A stretch of 64,000 nucleotides of DNA from contig NC_134830.1 of NCBI RefSeq assembly GCF_004210375.1, positions 60,383,576 to 60,447,575 of the forward strand, given 5' to 3'. The notes under the pieces are model-generated. The model was given only the letters and a program-made list of their open reading frames with translations, was not told the origin of the DNA and ran no database searches. Shown one piece after another: positions 35,577 through 48,648 of this stretch (position 1 is its first letter; each line of letters opens with the position of its first letter). A program made the translations under genes and the position numbers. The stretch is from Tachypleus tridentatus (lineage: Eukaryota > Arthropoda > Merostomata > Xiphosura > Limulidae).

Positions 35577-36393
35577 CTGTAATATAAAAAATGAGATATT
35601 TGTTATTCTTTTTTGAAATGATGATTATTTTCAACAATAAAAATACTATTTACTTTAAAATAAGTTAATTCATAAATAAAAAAGCAAAACTGCAAGAAAT
35701 ACATAAAAAATAATCCAGTATATTATATCATCTAATTATGAATATTTTCAATTCTTTTTAATAAGTTATCCAACCTTAGGAGACAGATAAGTAAAAAGGT
35801 AGTTCATTAGATACATCAAATGTTTTTAATATTACTCTTAAATTAATTTCCACACTTTCAGAGGCTTTGTACTGTATGAAAACAGAAACTTTATTATAAA
35901 CAAAAAACTAGTCTCAGAATGTCTTTTAATTTTATCAGAGTTTTCAAAGTCCTATGTATAAGCTCAATCAATAAACCACTGATACACCTGATAATTAACT
36001 TTGCTTACTGAAATACTTTATAAAGAAGATATGAAATTCTTATTCACAAATAGCCATAAAACCCAATTTGACTTGAAATTGTAAGATTTACTAAAATAGG
36101 CAGCATTTAATATTTGAGTATAGCTAAATGGCAAGAACTTTTTATGTCCATTTTCTCAAGTTTACAACTGAGTTTGATTTGACGTGTACTTGCTACTAAT
36201 GGTTTTAATGTGCCATTTTCTGCTTGGCATAAAAATAAAATGTTATTATAAACATTCTTAATTCGAGGTATTAGATTTAAAAAACTTACTTATTTTCCCA
36301 CTTACTGACTATGACATACCAGTGTAAAGATACATTAAATAGACAGTGAATTTGAATTAGAATGAAATGTAATGATTTAAAACATCAATTTAC

Positions 36394-36533
36394 TTGACAA
36401 TGAAGTCACAGTTAGATTCTTCCATGATGGTCTTCTCTGACATAATGTGTTGCTGCTGTCGTGTCTCCACTATCTGGGCTTTTTTCATCACTTTAAGGGC
36501 AAATGACCGAGATGAATCGCTGCCTATTCTGAC
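36394..36533 (-). CDS. for: Protein kinase G, exon 11: ATP-binding lysine and helix C
   Basis: Residues 366-411: SRSFALKVMKKAQIVETRQQ carries the ATP-contacting K379, and QHIMSEKTIM carries the helix-C Glu E398. Donor GTCAA/GTAAAT, acceptor TTTAAG/GTCA. The preceding intron 10 (36534-40995, 4.5 kb) holds transposon relics listed separately. Confidence 0.94.
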
Positions 36534-37517
36534 CTTAAATCACACGAGCATCGTATTTAAATCTCTTATAACAACTTCCTAGAAACTGCCTTTTAAACAC
36601 TTATTTAAAATCTTTTACTTCTATAACCTTACTTGTTATTATCTTTTTTGACAAGTAACAGAAAACTACAATTAGAAGATAAAGTTATTGTGATGACAGC
36701 TGAATGTTTTCTTACACTTGCCTATAAATACTATTAGATATTTGGTAAATAAAAAAAAAACTATCAATTACTAAGGGACCTGCTAAACAACAATATATTA
36801 TTTTAGTGAATCATTCAAAGTACCAAATAAGTTAAACACATTTTTAAGTAAATATACTCATTTCCTTGAAATCTATTCTTAATTTTAAAAAGTCCTTATA
36901 AAAATAGCATTTTCAAGCTGTAAATATTACAGAGACTTATTTCTGAATATGATAAAAACAAGGGATGTAAACAGCAAAACTATAGCTACATAAAAACATT
37001 AATATCAAAATCATATCGTGGTCATTATTTCAAAATTTTTGTGCAAAGTCACATACAAAATGTATGCATTAACCATCCATCATTGTGCAACAACAGAAGA
37101 CAGTAAAAGTAGTTAGTACACAGCAACAACCACTGACTCTTGTTATTTTCTTTTGTAATGGAATGTATAACCTTCAGTAAGATGCAGGGAAGGTTTGATA
37201 CCAATCAAGTTGCCAAAAACTTGAGGCTCAAAGGAACAAAATACCTTAATTAAAATCTAAAGTTCAATCCCCACAAGAAAAACAATTTTTTTCCCATATA
37301 AATAAAAATATAACAAAAATAATATTTAAAGACATCTAAGGAAACTGAAAAATACAAGTAAGAAATGTCACAAAATAAGGATAAATTACCAACATGGAAG
37401 AAGAGGCTAATTATAAACCAACAGAGGAAAAGCCTTCTTTAACTCTTTCACTGTCAAATTTGTGTCTTCTTTATTCAATACATAGCAGCACTTTATAGGC
37501 AAATGCGAAGCTACCAC

Positions 37518-37742
37518 TTAACACTCCTATGAAAAGACGTTTCTAGTCCTGATTTCTCCAAGCCCGTTCCCCTGGCTGTGGTTTCGCTAGATAGTAGATA
37601 TGGACAGTGGGAATCTCGTTAATCCATTCATTAATGGATTTAAATGGCAATTTCATTTAAATACAAAATTATTAGCCTAATATTAATAACCTTTCAAGTT
37701 GCTCTGGGGCCTATTAGGCCCCACTTTTCGTAGGAGTGTTAA
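37518..37742. mobile_element. PiggyBac-type MITE in kinase intron 10
   Basis: TTAA at both ends (37518-37521, 37739-37742). Just inside, CACTCCTATGAAAAG on the left faces CTTTTCGTAGGAGTG on the right, one mismatch in 15. A perfect subterminal palindrome, GGGGCCTATTAGGCCCC, lies at 37706-37722. No coding sequence. TTAA targets are diagnostic of the piggyBac superfamily. Confidence 0.75.
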
Positions 37743-37860
37743 TATTCATGAGACTTAGATGTTTACTTTGGACTATTTACGCATTCATGAACCTGATCAC
37801 ATGATTAGTATTGTTTCCAGGATGCAAAAAAAAGGAGAGAATTTTGTAAACAAAGTTTTC

Positions 37861-38210
37861 ATGATGGCTTCGTACAGGTGTTCATCATTCACTACAGCTC
37901 AAGTTTTGGATATAATTCAGCAAGATTCAGACCAATGGAGTGACTTTTTGAGTATGAAAGCTTGGAAGAAGACTCAGAAGACAGTGGTGAAGAAAGTAGA
38001 CCAAGCACACACAGCAAGTTGGAAGCAACCAAGCGAGTAGGGATAGTTAAGACCACGAGGGGGCATGGTTTCACTACCACGGGAATGGCAGCGAAATCAC
38101 AGGGAAGAGCAACTGCGGTTCAAGGAAGCAGTTCAAGAATTCAACCCCATGTACAGTTCCCATCTGCAACTGAACCCAAACCATCGACCAGTTCTGAACA
38201 AGATGCCTAG
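37861..38210 (+). pseudogene. PiggyBac-like transposase N-terminus (fragment)
   Basis: Starts MMASYRCSSFTTAQVLDIIQ, passes an acidic run (SLEEDSEDSGEESRPS) after a frameshift near 37945, and continues with a Ser/Thr-rich basic segment to TAG at 38208-38210. An acidic, variable N-terminus is usual for piggyBac transposases. No catalytic core follows, so the identification is weak. It is on the strand opposite the kinase and starts 119 bp after the piggyBac MITE. Confidence 0.4.
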
Positions 38211-39108
38211 TGGCAATGAGAAAGTCTAGAAGAAATGGAGATGTTTGAACAGGACTGGTTACTAAACTATGTATATTCCAAAAACACTGAAAATTTCATG
38301 TTTATATATTCACAAAGTAAAATTTAAAAATACATCATAAAAGAGGGATAGACTGTCAAACAAAGTTATAGATAAATATAGAATGAAAGCCTATACACTG
38401 AAGCTATGTATGATTTGTGAATGTAAAATGAAATGCTACCAACTGATGCTACATTTAGTTTGTGACAAAGTTTAACCATTAGACCAGGCTAAAGTAGTCT
38501 CTAAAGAACTAATATCTCAGGTAGAAGGCATTCCCATCAAATACCAATCATATCAGAATTAACTAATACACTTGTAGGAGAACTTTGTTTTGTTTTATTA
38601 ACTAGAGTTCATTATGATTTGTGTAGGAATTATTAAATAAGACTGATTAGAAATTTCAACCATTTCTTGAAATTTTGGAATAAGTTTTACTTCATGTTGG
38701 TAATTACTTTCTTAGGCTTAATGTTAACACTTGCCATACAACCAGACCAGCACTTTTTGGTAATGAGCCTAATATGGTCAATAGGGGAGAGGGTCATTTA
38801 AGAAACTGGTGATTTAGGGTTATTTTGACATATCTCAATTAATGAAGTTCAGCACAACTTCTAAAAGAAAAAAAACCAAAACTAAACATTAATGAAAATA
38901 TGACATGATGTAATCTATATGGATTACATTATGGTGGTAACATGCTGGGCATTATATTATTTTTTATATTTACTTGTCATTGCAGAAATGGCATTTTTGA
39001 TTTAAGAATTGCTAGGGAAATCATCTCATAATGCATTGTGCATCCATTTCAACTTCAACATTGCATCTTTGGGCTTTGTTGTGCTGTTAGTTTCATAGAA
39101 TACTGAAA

Positions 39109-39288
39109 CTAATGATTTCTTGTACATGATTTCAATCCCACTTTTGAAGATAACAATATTGTTATGCCCATTTTTTTATGTTTTTCTGTCAATGCAGTAA
39201 GAAACTGAAGAATCTCCAATTCAGATGGTATGTCAAATTTACTGAGATATCTTTGAATAAATTCTTCCCTCATCTGACCTGGATCCAT
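39109..39288 (-). other. Unidentified 59-codon frame in kinase intron 10
   Basis: ATG at 39288 opens MDPGQMREEFIQRYLSKFDI, and the frame runs to TAG at 39109. It looks like a helical, transposon-type N-terminal domain, but I do not recognise it. After the stop the sequence still reads like decayed coding DNA in other frames. Flanking splice sites are not evident, so it is not proposed as a kinase exon. Confidence 0.3.
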
Positions 39289-40995
39289 GGTTTATCTTAA
39301 CTGATATACTTAAACCATAACATTAATAACCACATCTAGAACCTTTCAAGCATGTTTCACTGCTACATCATTCATTGTTTTACTTTACAAGTGAGCTTCT
39401 CCAAGTTGGCTTTCATGATATCGGGTCAGATCATGGACCTTGTTTAGTGACCTAGACCTTGGAAATTGTGCCAAACATCATTTTTCTTTGTCTAATCAAA
39501 ACAACTCAGCCTTTCCAGAATAACTAATTTATTAAGATCCACATCAAGATGCCAAGCTTGCTGGTGTGACAGGTGTTAAAATAATGTAGATGCTATATAC
39601 ACCATACAAATTGGAAGATGGGATGCAACAATTAGATCTTTTTCTTGTTAAAGTGGAAACTTCTTTGTTTATGAAACTAAAATTGCATTTAAAATAGCAT
39701 ATCAGATATAAGAAAACTATCACATTTTATAAACTTTACCTACTAATATAATTTTTTTTTTATTATTAATAACTCTCTCCTTTAGGATTAACAATGTAAC
39801 ATTTTATTTTCTACCTTCTCTTTAACACTGAACATTGGTAGAGGATGTAGTTAAATTCCTTTTACTATAATTAGTATCATTCACCTAATGTACCAATAAA
39901 ACTTCTCATGATAAAGATTTCTGTAGAACTGAATACTATGTGAAAGTAAACAGTGATCTCTTGCATTAGCAATGTGATGTGTGGGCACATGTTAACTACC
40001 TACTTTAGTAATATAGACTTGAAATTGTTTTTTTGGTTATCTAGTTTTGGTGCTGTAATGATAGAAGCACATGGTTCAAAATGTTAAGATTGGCTTTTTG
40101 TTGCTTTCTTTATTCTCTGTAGTAGAAAACTTTTACCCACAGGGAGATTGCAGTAATACATACAGCATAATGGTTAAATTGGCAATGAAATATCCTTTGC
40201 TAGCTGATTATAATACCAATACTGTGAGGGGACAAAGGTCATGAAATGACTCTGCCAACTGGATAAAGAAAGCAAGTTTACTTGTTGAAATCAGGAATTA
40301 TTTCTTTGTTTAGTTTTATATTGTTTTTACAATGACTAGTTAAGTAGAGATTCACTTTGAAGGGTGGAAAGCTGATGAGCTAGTCCTTGTTACAGAAGAT
40401 GCAACCATCCATGTTTATGCAAGTATGCACACTGTTCGTTTGTTATGTCAAATGATTGTTTTAACTGTCTTGTAAATGTATCCAAAAGTTTATTTCTCAC
40501 ATAATTTAAAATTCACTCAAATTACCAACTACAGAAAACTTTCCTTATTTCTTGATTAATCTACGTTTTTTGCCTGTTTACATATCCGATACTTGTTGAA
40601 AAATTGGTTTTATTACAAAGTACCACAGATGATGAGGTAATACCTTGAGAATACAACATCCCTTACTTTTAATGAGAATGATTAACACATGTCCTGAGAA
40701 GAATAGAATTATTTTATGTATATACATAATGTTACTTTCTCTCAGTCTGAAAGAGTTCTTCAAAGATTTCACACCATTAATACCAGCTGATACACCTGTG
40801 ATTCCTGGAGTCTTCAGAAACTGAATGTTTTTTAAAATTAAGTACAAAGATTGCTTTCATATTATTTTATATTGTGTTCAGACTTCCTATATGAATATTA
40901 CTTAATTTACTTTGAGTGATTAGTCGTTATTAGTATATCTAATTTTTGCATCAATTAATGGATTCTGTAATGGACTTCTGAATAGATTTTCTTAC

Positions 40996-41083
40996 CAATT
41001 CTACTCTTCCAAAACCTCCAACTCCTAATGTAGCTATAACACTCAGATCAGACAACTTGAGATTTTCAAATTCTTTGTTAAGC
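40996..41083 (-). CDS. for: Protein kinase G, exon 10: glycine-rich loop
   Basis: Residues 336-365: [20 protein letters not shown] and the ATP-binding loop [11 protein letters not shown]. Donor TTG/GTAAGA, acceptor TTTCAG/GCTT. It begins the kinase domain after the linker; the candidate micro-exon lies 302 bp upstream of its acceptor. Confidence 0.94.
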
Positions 41084-41385
41084 CTGAAAACCAGAATCAT
41101 TAATTATCTAATCAATGTATGCTCACTAGTAATTTAAATGGAATGTAGAAGGAGTGATGCATTTGTAAGCTATGAATAAATCAAATAAATTTACAAGCAT
41201 GCAATTCTATCAAAAGAAAGAAAAATCCAATATTCATAAGTGATTATATTTTTTAAGGACTAAGATAAGGTTAAAATATTCTCTAATGACTATACATTTA
41301 GAAATAAAAGTCATAATTAGCATTCAGTTGTATTATTAATTTGTAAATTGATTAATTTGAATTGTTAAATGCAATGACAAGTTAC

Positions 41386-41418
41386 CTTGCAAGTTTATTT
41401 GGACAGAAAATAGAGCAT
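41386..41418 (-). CDS. Candidate 33-nt cassette micro-exon of protein kinase G
   Basis: On the minus strand a run of 18 T is followed by AG, then 33 nt, then a good donor (GCAAG/GTAACT). Placed between exons 9 and 10 it has matching phase (2 in, 2 out), contains no stop, and would add 11 residues (CSIFCPNKLA plus a boundary residue) to the linker between cGMP site B and the kinase domain. Without it, exons 9 and 10 join to VVARKKLNKEF, which already fits the fly protein, so inclusion would be alternative. Chance occurrence is possible. Confidence 0.35.
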
Positions 41419-42365
41419 CTAAAAAAAAAAAAAAAAAGCTGATGTTTCTTGTTTTTCTATAGGTAAGGTACTACCAACTTCAAACTTACAATTTTTACTT
41501 GGAGATGAATTATAAAATAAGTTAAATTATCTTGTTTAATATTAAATACATTCATTCACACTATCACTTGAACTTGTCACCACAGATACTTGTTAAATCT
41601 AAAATTATATTAAGAGACATGATCTTCCATATAAAGAAACCTGTTTTTAAAGGTAGCCTAAAGGATAAGAACAAATGATGAAAAACATGAAAGTTGGTTA
41701 ATTGTTTTTTTAGGAATGTAATGAGGATCCGTGACATGCCCATTCTGTCAACATAAATGTTTATATTGTCAATGGTTTTCAAAACTGAAAAAAAAAAGAC
41801 AACAATACAAAAGTCTTATAATTAAAGACATTATTCTGAAGTAAATAACAAAATAGTTGATAACATAATAAATTACACATTACATAAGATAAAAACACAA
41901 ATGTATAGAGAAGTTAAAACTAAATAACCAAAATCAGAAGTTCCAGTTACAAACCAGAAGTGTGTTATTGTAGGTTTCACAAAAACCAATAATATAAAAA
42001 CTAAATTGCACCGATTGAGATGGAAAATATTAAAAATGCAATATATCCAGTGCCAAAATTGAAAGTTAATACAACAGATTAAAAAGTACACAACAAAGAT
42101 ACTCCAGGGTAACCTCACACCTATACTTGCTTATTGTCATGAATGTATCCAGTACTGTTAGCCTTAAAAATAATGTGTGTATATAGATGTAAAAATTAAG
42201 TACCAATGTAATTTATAACCTGTCTTATTCTCATTTAGAAAAGAAATCACTGTCAGTTCTTCAACGTTCTTTAAATACAGCCTCTTCCATTACACTAAAC
42301 AATGCTCAACAGATGCTTAATTTTCTTACTGTTTCCCAGTTAAAAGAAGATAAATGAGTTATTGT

Positions 42366-42470
42366 TTGTTTATTTTGTTATTAAGCACAAAGCTACACAA
42401 CTGATTATCTCCTCTGTCCAACATGGATAACAAAACCAGAATTCTAAGTGACTGCTGTCCACTAAGGAGA
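42366..42470 (-). repeat. Decayed tRNA-Val-like SINE in kinase intron 9
   Basis: TTAAGCACAAAGCTACACAA matches subfamily B. The head beyond it is heavily changed and has no CpG. Confidence 0.5.
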
Positions 42471-43329
42471 ATTTAAATATTTTTTTACTTGTAATTTAAT
42501 ATAATATTATATTCTACAATACTAAATATCATTTACCTTTCATCTGATTGTGAATTTCTAACAGTTAACTAAGTGGTAGCAAGCAAAGCTTAAAGTACAT
42601 AACCCTAAAAGTGTCAACGTGTTCATAAAAACATCTCTACTTCATATTTTTTGGTTCTCGATTCTTTGCATTTTCAGATAAATGATTCCTAACAAGCTTT
42701 TACTTATAAGTCTAAAAAATGTATTTTTAAGAATAAGTGAATAAGTAATAGAAAGTAAAAGATGATACCTAAGCCATTATATTTAACACAAATATAAAAT
42801 AAGGATATACATTTTAATATAAATATTTTTTGCATGGAGTAAACACACATTGCGAATAAAAAGTACAAACTTCTTACCTTCCCCACCATCCTGATAGCAA
42901 TGAACAAAAGATAAACATCACAAAATGAATTATCTTAACAAATCTTTACATTCTACTAATATATTTAAACATGATAACATTACTTCTAACTCCTAGTCTA
43001 CTTCTTGTTTGGTAAAATAATATCAAACTAATGTCTGTAAAATCTAGGTCGGGAGAGGAGATTTCATGTCTGACTCATTCTTTAAGTTTTATTGAATGTA
43101 GATTATTTAAATATTTGTCTTACTGCAAGAAATATTAAAATAAGCAATCACTTCTGTCAAAAAACAATTAAAAGTAGAACATTTCCACATTGTCTGTTTT
43201 TATTAATTAATTCAAAATAATATTAAAACAGTAATCTGTAAACAAAAATGTACTTTTTACATGTTTCTCTAATAATTTAAAAAAATATTAAAATAAATTT
43301 GTTTTACGATAACATGACAAGCCGCTAAC

Positions 43330-43410
43330 TTTTTGCGTGCAACAACTTCTTCTTCATCGTATCGTTTCTGCTTGATTTCATCAATGTTGCTAATAAGATG
43401 ATTGAAAGAC
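43330..43410 (-). CDS. for: Protein kinase G, exon 9: end of cGMP site B and linker
   Basis: Residues 309-335: ESFNHLISNIDEIKQKRYDE and EEVVARK. The donor is the weak GCAAAAA/GTTAGC, chosen because only it gives the phase that joins exon 10 as ARKKLNKEF. Intron 9 (41084-43329) holds the candidate micro-exon and a SINE trace. Confidence 0.88.
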
Positions 43411-43879
43411 CTAAATTTGGATAAGTAACAAACAACAAAATAATTACTGTACAGAAATGTTGTGGTACATGTTAAAAATATAACCTAAAATCAAATATCA
43501 GTAAATTTCAACATGTTAATTCAATGACATAAATAATAACAAATAAATAACAGTAAAATTGAAGTGAAATAAAATGCATGACAACCAATTATCATACAAC
43601 AGGAAAAGTATTACATAGATTCAATCAGACTTCAGATACAATGTACATTTCAGATAGTGTTATTTAAATTTTAATCTTTTTTGTCACAAAAATATCTTCA
43701 TATTATGCTTTTAGTAAGAAAACTTGTTGAAACAGATACAAGTTTGTCACTGTGCTTAATTTACATATCATAAAATTTAAAAAATATAAAAAATGTCTCA
43801 TGTTCCTGACTGAATGCTACTGAAAATGAGTCTACACTTTGATGGGATATGAAGAATCAGTCTGAACTAAGGAAAATTT

Positions 43880-44215
43880 AGTTAATATTTATAACATATT
43901 AATGAACCACATGACACTGAAACTCAATTAATATTTTTAACACATGGGAATGAAACTTAATGAAGTTTATAATATTGTTGAATCATAATATTGAACTTCA
44001 GGAAATATTTTTACAATATTACTAAAACACATGATATTGAAGTTTTTTCATTGTTTCTACCACATTACTAAAACATTCAATATCCACTTTTAATCAATGT
44101 TTATATCACTCAAAATATCAAATACAAATATTTACATTAATAAATGTAATATATTCAAAATATTATTATAAAATATTTAAAGCTTTATTTAAATCTTTGG
44201 CATATTACTAAAACT
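43880..44215. repeat. Diverged AT-rich tandem repeat in kinase intron 8
   Basis: Loose repeats of about 45-60 bp built on AATATTTTTACAATATTACT, AAAACACATGATATTGAA and GTT. Units are degenerate, so boundaries are approximate. Confidence 0.4.
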
Positions 44216-44282
44216 TTATTTTAAAGACTAGTAATCATCCTTAAATATGATTAAAATATTTTGTAAGAAAAAACAAACTTAC

Positions 44283-44354
44283 TCTCTGTCTATAACCAAA
44301 CATGTTACCCCTTCAGAGTCATCAGCAATAATATTGGCTGTACGAAGATCCTCT
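44283..44354 (-). CDS. for: Protein kinase G, exon 8: cGMP site B, RTAN motif
   Basis: Residues 285-308: REDLRTANIIADDSEGVTCL and VIDR. The RTAN segment completes the phosphate-binding cassette of site B, with the Thr that favours cGMP over cAMP. Arg285 stands where fly and human type I enzymes have Gly (ALQG); type II also varies there. Donor GAGA/GTAAGT. Confidence 0.93.
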
Positions 44355-46798
44355 CTATAATAGAAGAGATAATAACTGTGTTTACTTTTCAAATAGAACA
44401 GACAGTTATTTCAGTCTCAGGTTATATTATTATATTACATTACAATAAACTGACTGCAGTCAACACCAAATTAAATTACAACAGAAAAGTATGTTTTGTG
44501 GTCTAGTTACACAGAAGAAAATTAACGACACTAATATGTAGTGGCGAGGAGAGAATGTGGGTTATATCTTATAGAGATCTACCAGTTACTAAACTGATCA
44601 CATAAGTTCATTTAAGTTCACATTTAATTCTCATTGTGGTTACACTATAACATGGAGTGGGTTACAAACTTTAGCAATATATTTCAAGATATATTATGAT
44701 AAGATCTCACTCCCTTTAAATTCTGCAAATTCTTAACTTTTTAGCTAAGTTACACTGGTATATTTGTTCTTGCTTACAAAATTTACACATTATTTTGTTA
44801 AAAATAACCAAAACAACTATTAAACTCCTAATAATTTTGAACAACCTAATACAACATCATTAGTGGTGTTTTTTTTAAAGCAGACTTTACTTTCAGGTGT
44901 GTTGATTTCATTTATTTTTAAAATCATGTGGCAATTTTTCTTCTAGCAATAAACTTAGACATACATAATTAGTACAGATGTATTACTCTTTTTTTTGAAA
45001 TTCAATCACCTCATTAAAGCACTAAATGACTAAAACTTAATTAACAATGAGCCAACTGTATCTGTTTATTGATAATCACAGCTCTCTAAAACAAAATAAC
45101 TAATTATACAATACATTAACACATCACTTTTTCTGGCATGTTTTGTGTACTGTCATACTACTATATGAGAATAGCAAAAATTATACATTATTTTCTGTAT
45201 AAATTTGCTCCATGTGTTTGTGCCATAGCTAGTGCCTGAACAATATATATGTATTTAGTTTATTTTTTAAAATTTTAAATACATGGTTTTGAAGACTCAA
45301 TCACTTTCAAAACAGAGGCTCTTAACACGCACAATGGAATTGCCTAAAAAATTAATTAACTCTCTGCACATTTAAATTATAAAATAAATGCAGCTATTAT
45401 GAATATTCCAAATGCAATGTAACAAATATCTTTTCTGTTTGACCTGTGACTAGTTCTAGGTTCTTTATAGTTGTAACAGTTTAAATATAGCTAATAAGAA
45501 ACTATTTTTCTTTCAAGTCTAAAATTTGCAATTACAACATATATATAGGTAAACATCAAAATTATTTATAACAACACATAAAACAAAACTTTAAGCAATC
45601 TTTTAGCATGACTGTAAATTTTACATTCTACAATTATGATACAAACTAGTGTACTGCCCATCAAAAATTATGGAGCAAGCACTACCACCCTCACCCCAAA
45701 GTATATCCTACCCTCACATTTCATAGTTAACTAAAATAAATAAACCAATATAGAGGCAGAAAAGTGCAGTTTAAGCAGTAAAACCTCATTAAGTTCCTTT
45801 AAGAGCTAATCAAAATTAAGATCATTCATGAAGTGAAACTGTGGTATCTTCATACAATGATTATTGGCAAAATCAGTTAAGATTAACAACATCTAATACA
45901 AAGGAAAACCAATGTATTTTGGTAACACTATTTTCCAAAAACAGCTTTTATGTCATGTTGCTTAGCAACAAAAGTAAAACCTAATACTGTTGTTAATCTA
46001 TGTACTGAAAGTATAAAAATTAAAACATACAGACAACAAAAGTGGGAAAATATTTGTTGATTTCTTAATTTAGAATCTCTGTTGATTAAAGAGGTTTGCA
46101 TTTCTATTAAAAATGTTGATAATATATTAGAAAATAGTTTAAATCAGTTTAAAATTTCATCAATATTTTACTTTGATCATGAATTTATGCACTTGGCTCT
46201 AGGCTGGTGATCCCACACTACATCTTTACTTCAGTCTTATTATACTAACACTCACTGCACTTATAAAGTTTCATGGCACCCTTGCACCCAATCACTAAAA
46301 TCAGACTGGGCACACAGTAAGACTATTCTATCTGGATAAATATATTTTGGCTTTTATGACTTCTCCTATTTCAACAAATTGAGTGTGATGTGACACACAC
46401 CAGCTTTTACATACATGTTAGATTATTGTAGTGAGCTAATCACAGTGCTAACAAATATTAGTAAAACTAAAGAACAAATGGAATAATTACTATAAGAATT
46501 TTATATTGGTCAAAACATAAGTTAAAATGAAGAATGAATTTACAAATATTCCATGTTAGATCTTCTGAAAAGAGCTAACAATATGCCAGCAAACACTTTA
46601 AATGAATATATCTGGTGAAAATTTAAAATTCTGAAATAACCATATTTTCTTTTGTTCATCTATTTTTGGAGTATCTAACATAAAATATTACTTTTATAAA
46701 ATATATCCTAAATATTGTTTGGACATCACTTTCAATTGATAAAATAAGAGAAACTAATAAAGAAGAGAAAAAAAAAGTAAAAGGTTCAAGTATTGTAG

Positions 46799-46970
46799 AG
46801 TTTTATTTTATTACAAGTTACAGTTTTTACGTTAAAGACTTTCTTTAGAACAGGTACAATATTTCAACCACTAGTGTGATATTTTCCAAGTACTACTGAT
46901 TGAAATGTGGTATCTGTTCTAAGAAAAACAACTTTAACTGTAAAAGCTGTATTTTGTAATAAAATAATAC
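46799..46970. repeat. Foldback element in kinase intron 7
   Basis: The left arm (TTTTATTTTATTACAAGTTA, CAGTTTTTACGTTAAAG, TTAGAACAGGTAC, ATATTTCAACCACTAGTG) pairs with the right arm in reverse (ATTATTTTATTACAAAATAC, CAGCTTTTACAGTTAAAG, TTAGAACAGATACC). Arms of about 75 bp leave almost no loop. MITE-like. Confidence 0.65.
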
Positions 46971-48648
46971 ATAATCTGTAATTAAAGTAAAAACAAGACA
47001 ATTAATTATCATGTTTTTTTTTGCATACACACAGCATTTCTTACACATAATTTCTCTTATGGATAAAATTGCTTAAAATAACTAATACTAAGACAGAATA
47101 ATTACTTTGAGTCAAAATTAGTTAACTTTAGTTTCTTTGATCTGAAATTTCTTCTTTGACCCTTTTATACCCATTATTCAACACACTATCATCCTTCTAT
47201 CTTATGTCAATGAAGTAAAAATAAAATATTTTCTGTCTTTCTTATTATGGAAACTACCTGGAGGTAATTCCTTTATTTTGTATAATAATTAATAATAACC
47301 ATGATGTATTCATAAGATTTAGAAAGTTTCTAACTAAATAGACTATTTCAAGATTAGGAATGTAGAGTTTAAGGTAAAATTGAGGATCTGAGAGAATATT
47401 GTGTTGGATAGTATAAAGTAATCTGTTAAGCAGGAAACTGAGCTTACTCTCTTCACCCAATATTGTAAGCTTATAATTTCAAGTTACTTAATTTAGGCTT
47501 ATTCTTCAAATTACCAAAACTTTTATTCAGCTGATTTAGCTTCCAGAGGTCACCATTAATCTGTTTAACCTTGTTTGTTGTGAGTCTAGAAAGTTTTTTT
47601 AAATAGCAAAATGTTAGGTAAAGGTGACAGTGATTTTGTGTTCAATGCATCTGTAAACATAACACAATGTTCATAATCTCCAACAGACACAATATTTCAA
47701 GTTAAAGTTAAATCAACTTATAAGCATATAATATCACAAATTTAAGACCAGCTGTTTCTTAGTTTACACAATTAAATTCAAGGTGCCAGTAGCCCCAACT
47801 GTAATATTTACTAGTTCATTCTGGACAGATTCTTTGCTAGATAAGAAGTTTCTTCAGATGAGACAACTTGACAAACATGACTATACTGGAATTTTAATGT
47901 CTGTATAACAGTAAAAGTAATAAAATTAAGGTTCAGTCACTTTCTTAACTTCCCTATATGGTTTAGAATCTCTCCTTCCATTGCATACAACTCATTCCTT
48001 TTATTTAACAGTTCTTGCACAATGTCTGGGAAATCACAGTGAATTGTGACTAATGGAGTGACAGCATAATATTACAACAGTAACATCTCCAGCCAATTTT
48101 CTAGTTATTTCCTAATATATTTTACAATTAAATTAAATGGTAAAATAATACTACTACTTTAACATACATATAAAAGGGACAAACACATTATATAATTATA
48201 ATTTTTGAATACTTTGAAAAGGCTTGAATTATTTCATGAAGATGAATGACCACAGATTGCAAAAATGTTTAGTGAATCTACAGAAGCATATTTGTTAAAA
48301 TCAGCTGTTTATGTGGTTTATGCTCTAAAAACACCAGTTGTTTATTCAAACTCAAAGTTTTATCTCACAAAAAATTATATCAGTGATTTGTTACATTAGC
48401 ATAAACAAAAACAAACAGTAATTCTTTACACCATAATTTTTTTTTCTAGTTTTCAGTTACGTTAGAGAATGATTTAGTTAGAGAATAATTTAAATGTAAC
48501 TTGTTCCTAATCTCAACACATTTTGTGTGTTTGGCTACTTTAGTTTGTATCATTGATAGTTCTTTTTTGATTTACTTTTATGAATTAATAACTTTAATTA
48601 AGCACTTTGAGTCAACTATTTTTTTTATCACTAAAACTTTTTTTTTAC

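Noticed and set aside
40578..40847. 89-codon minus-strand frame in kinase intron 10
   Set aside because: Some phrases faintly recall DDE transposases, but no catalytic motif is clear and no terminal repeats were found.
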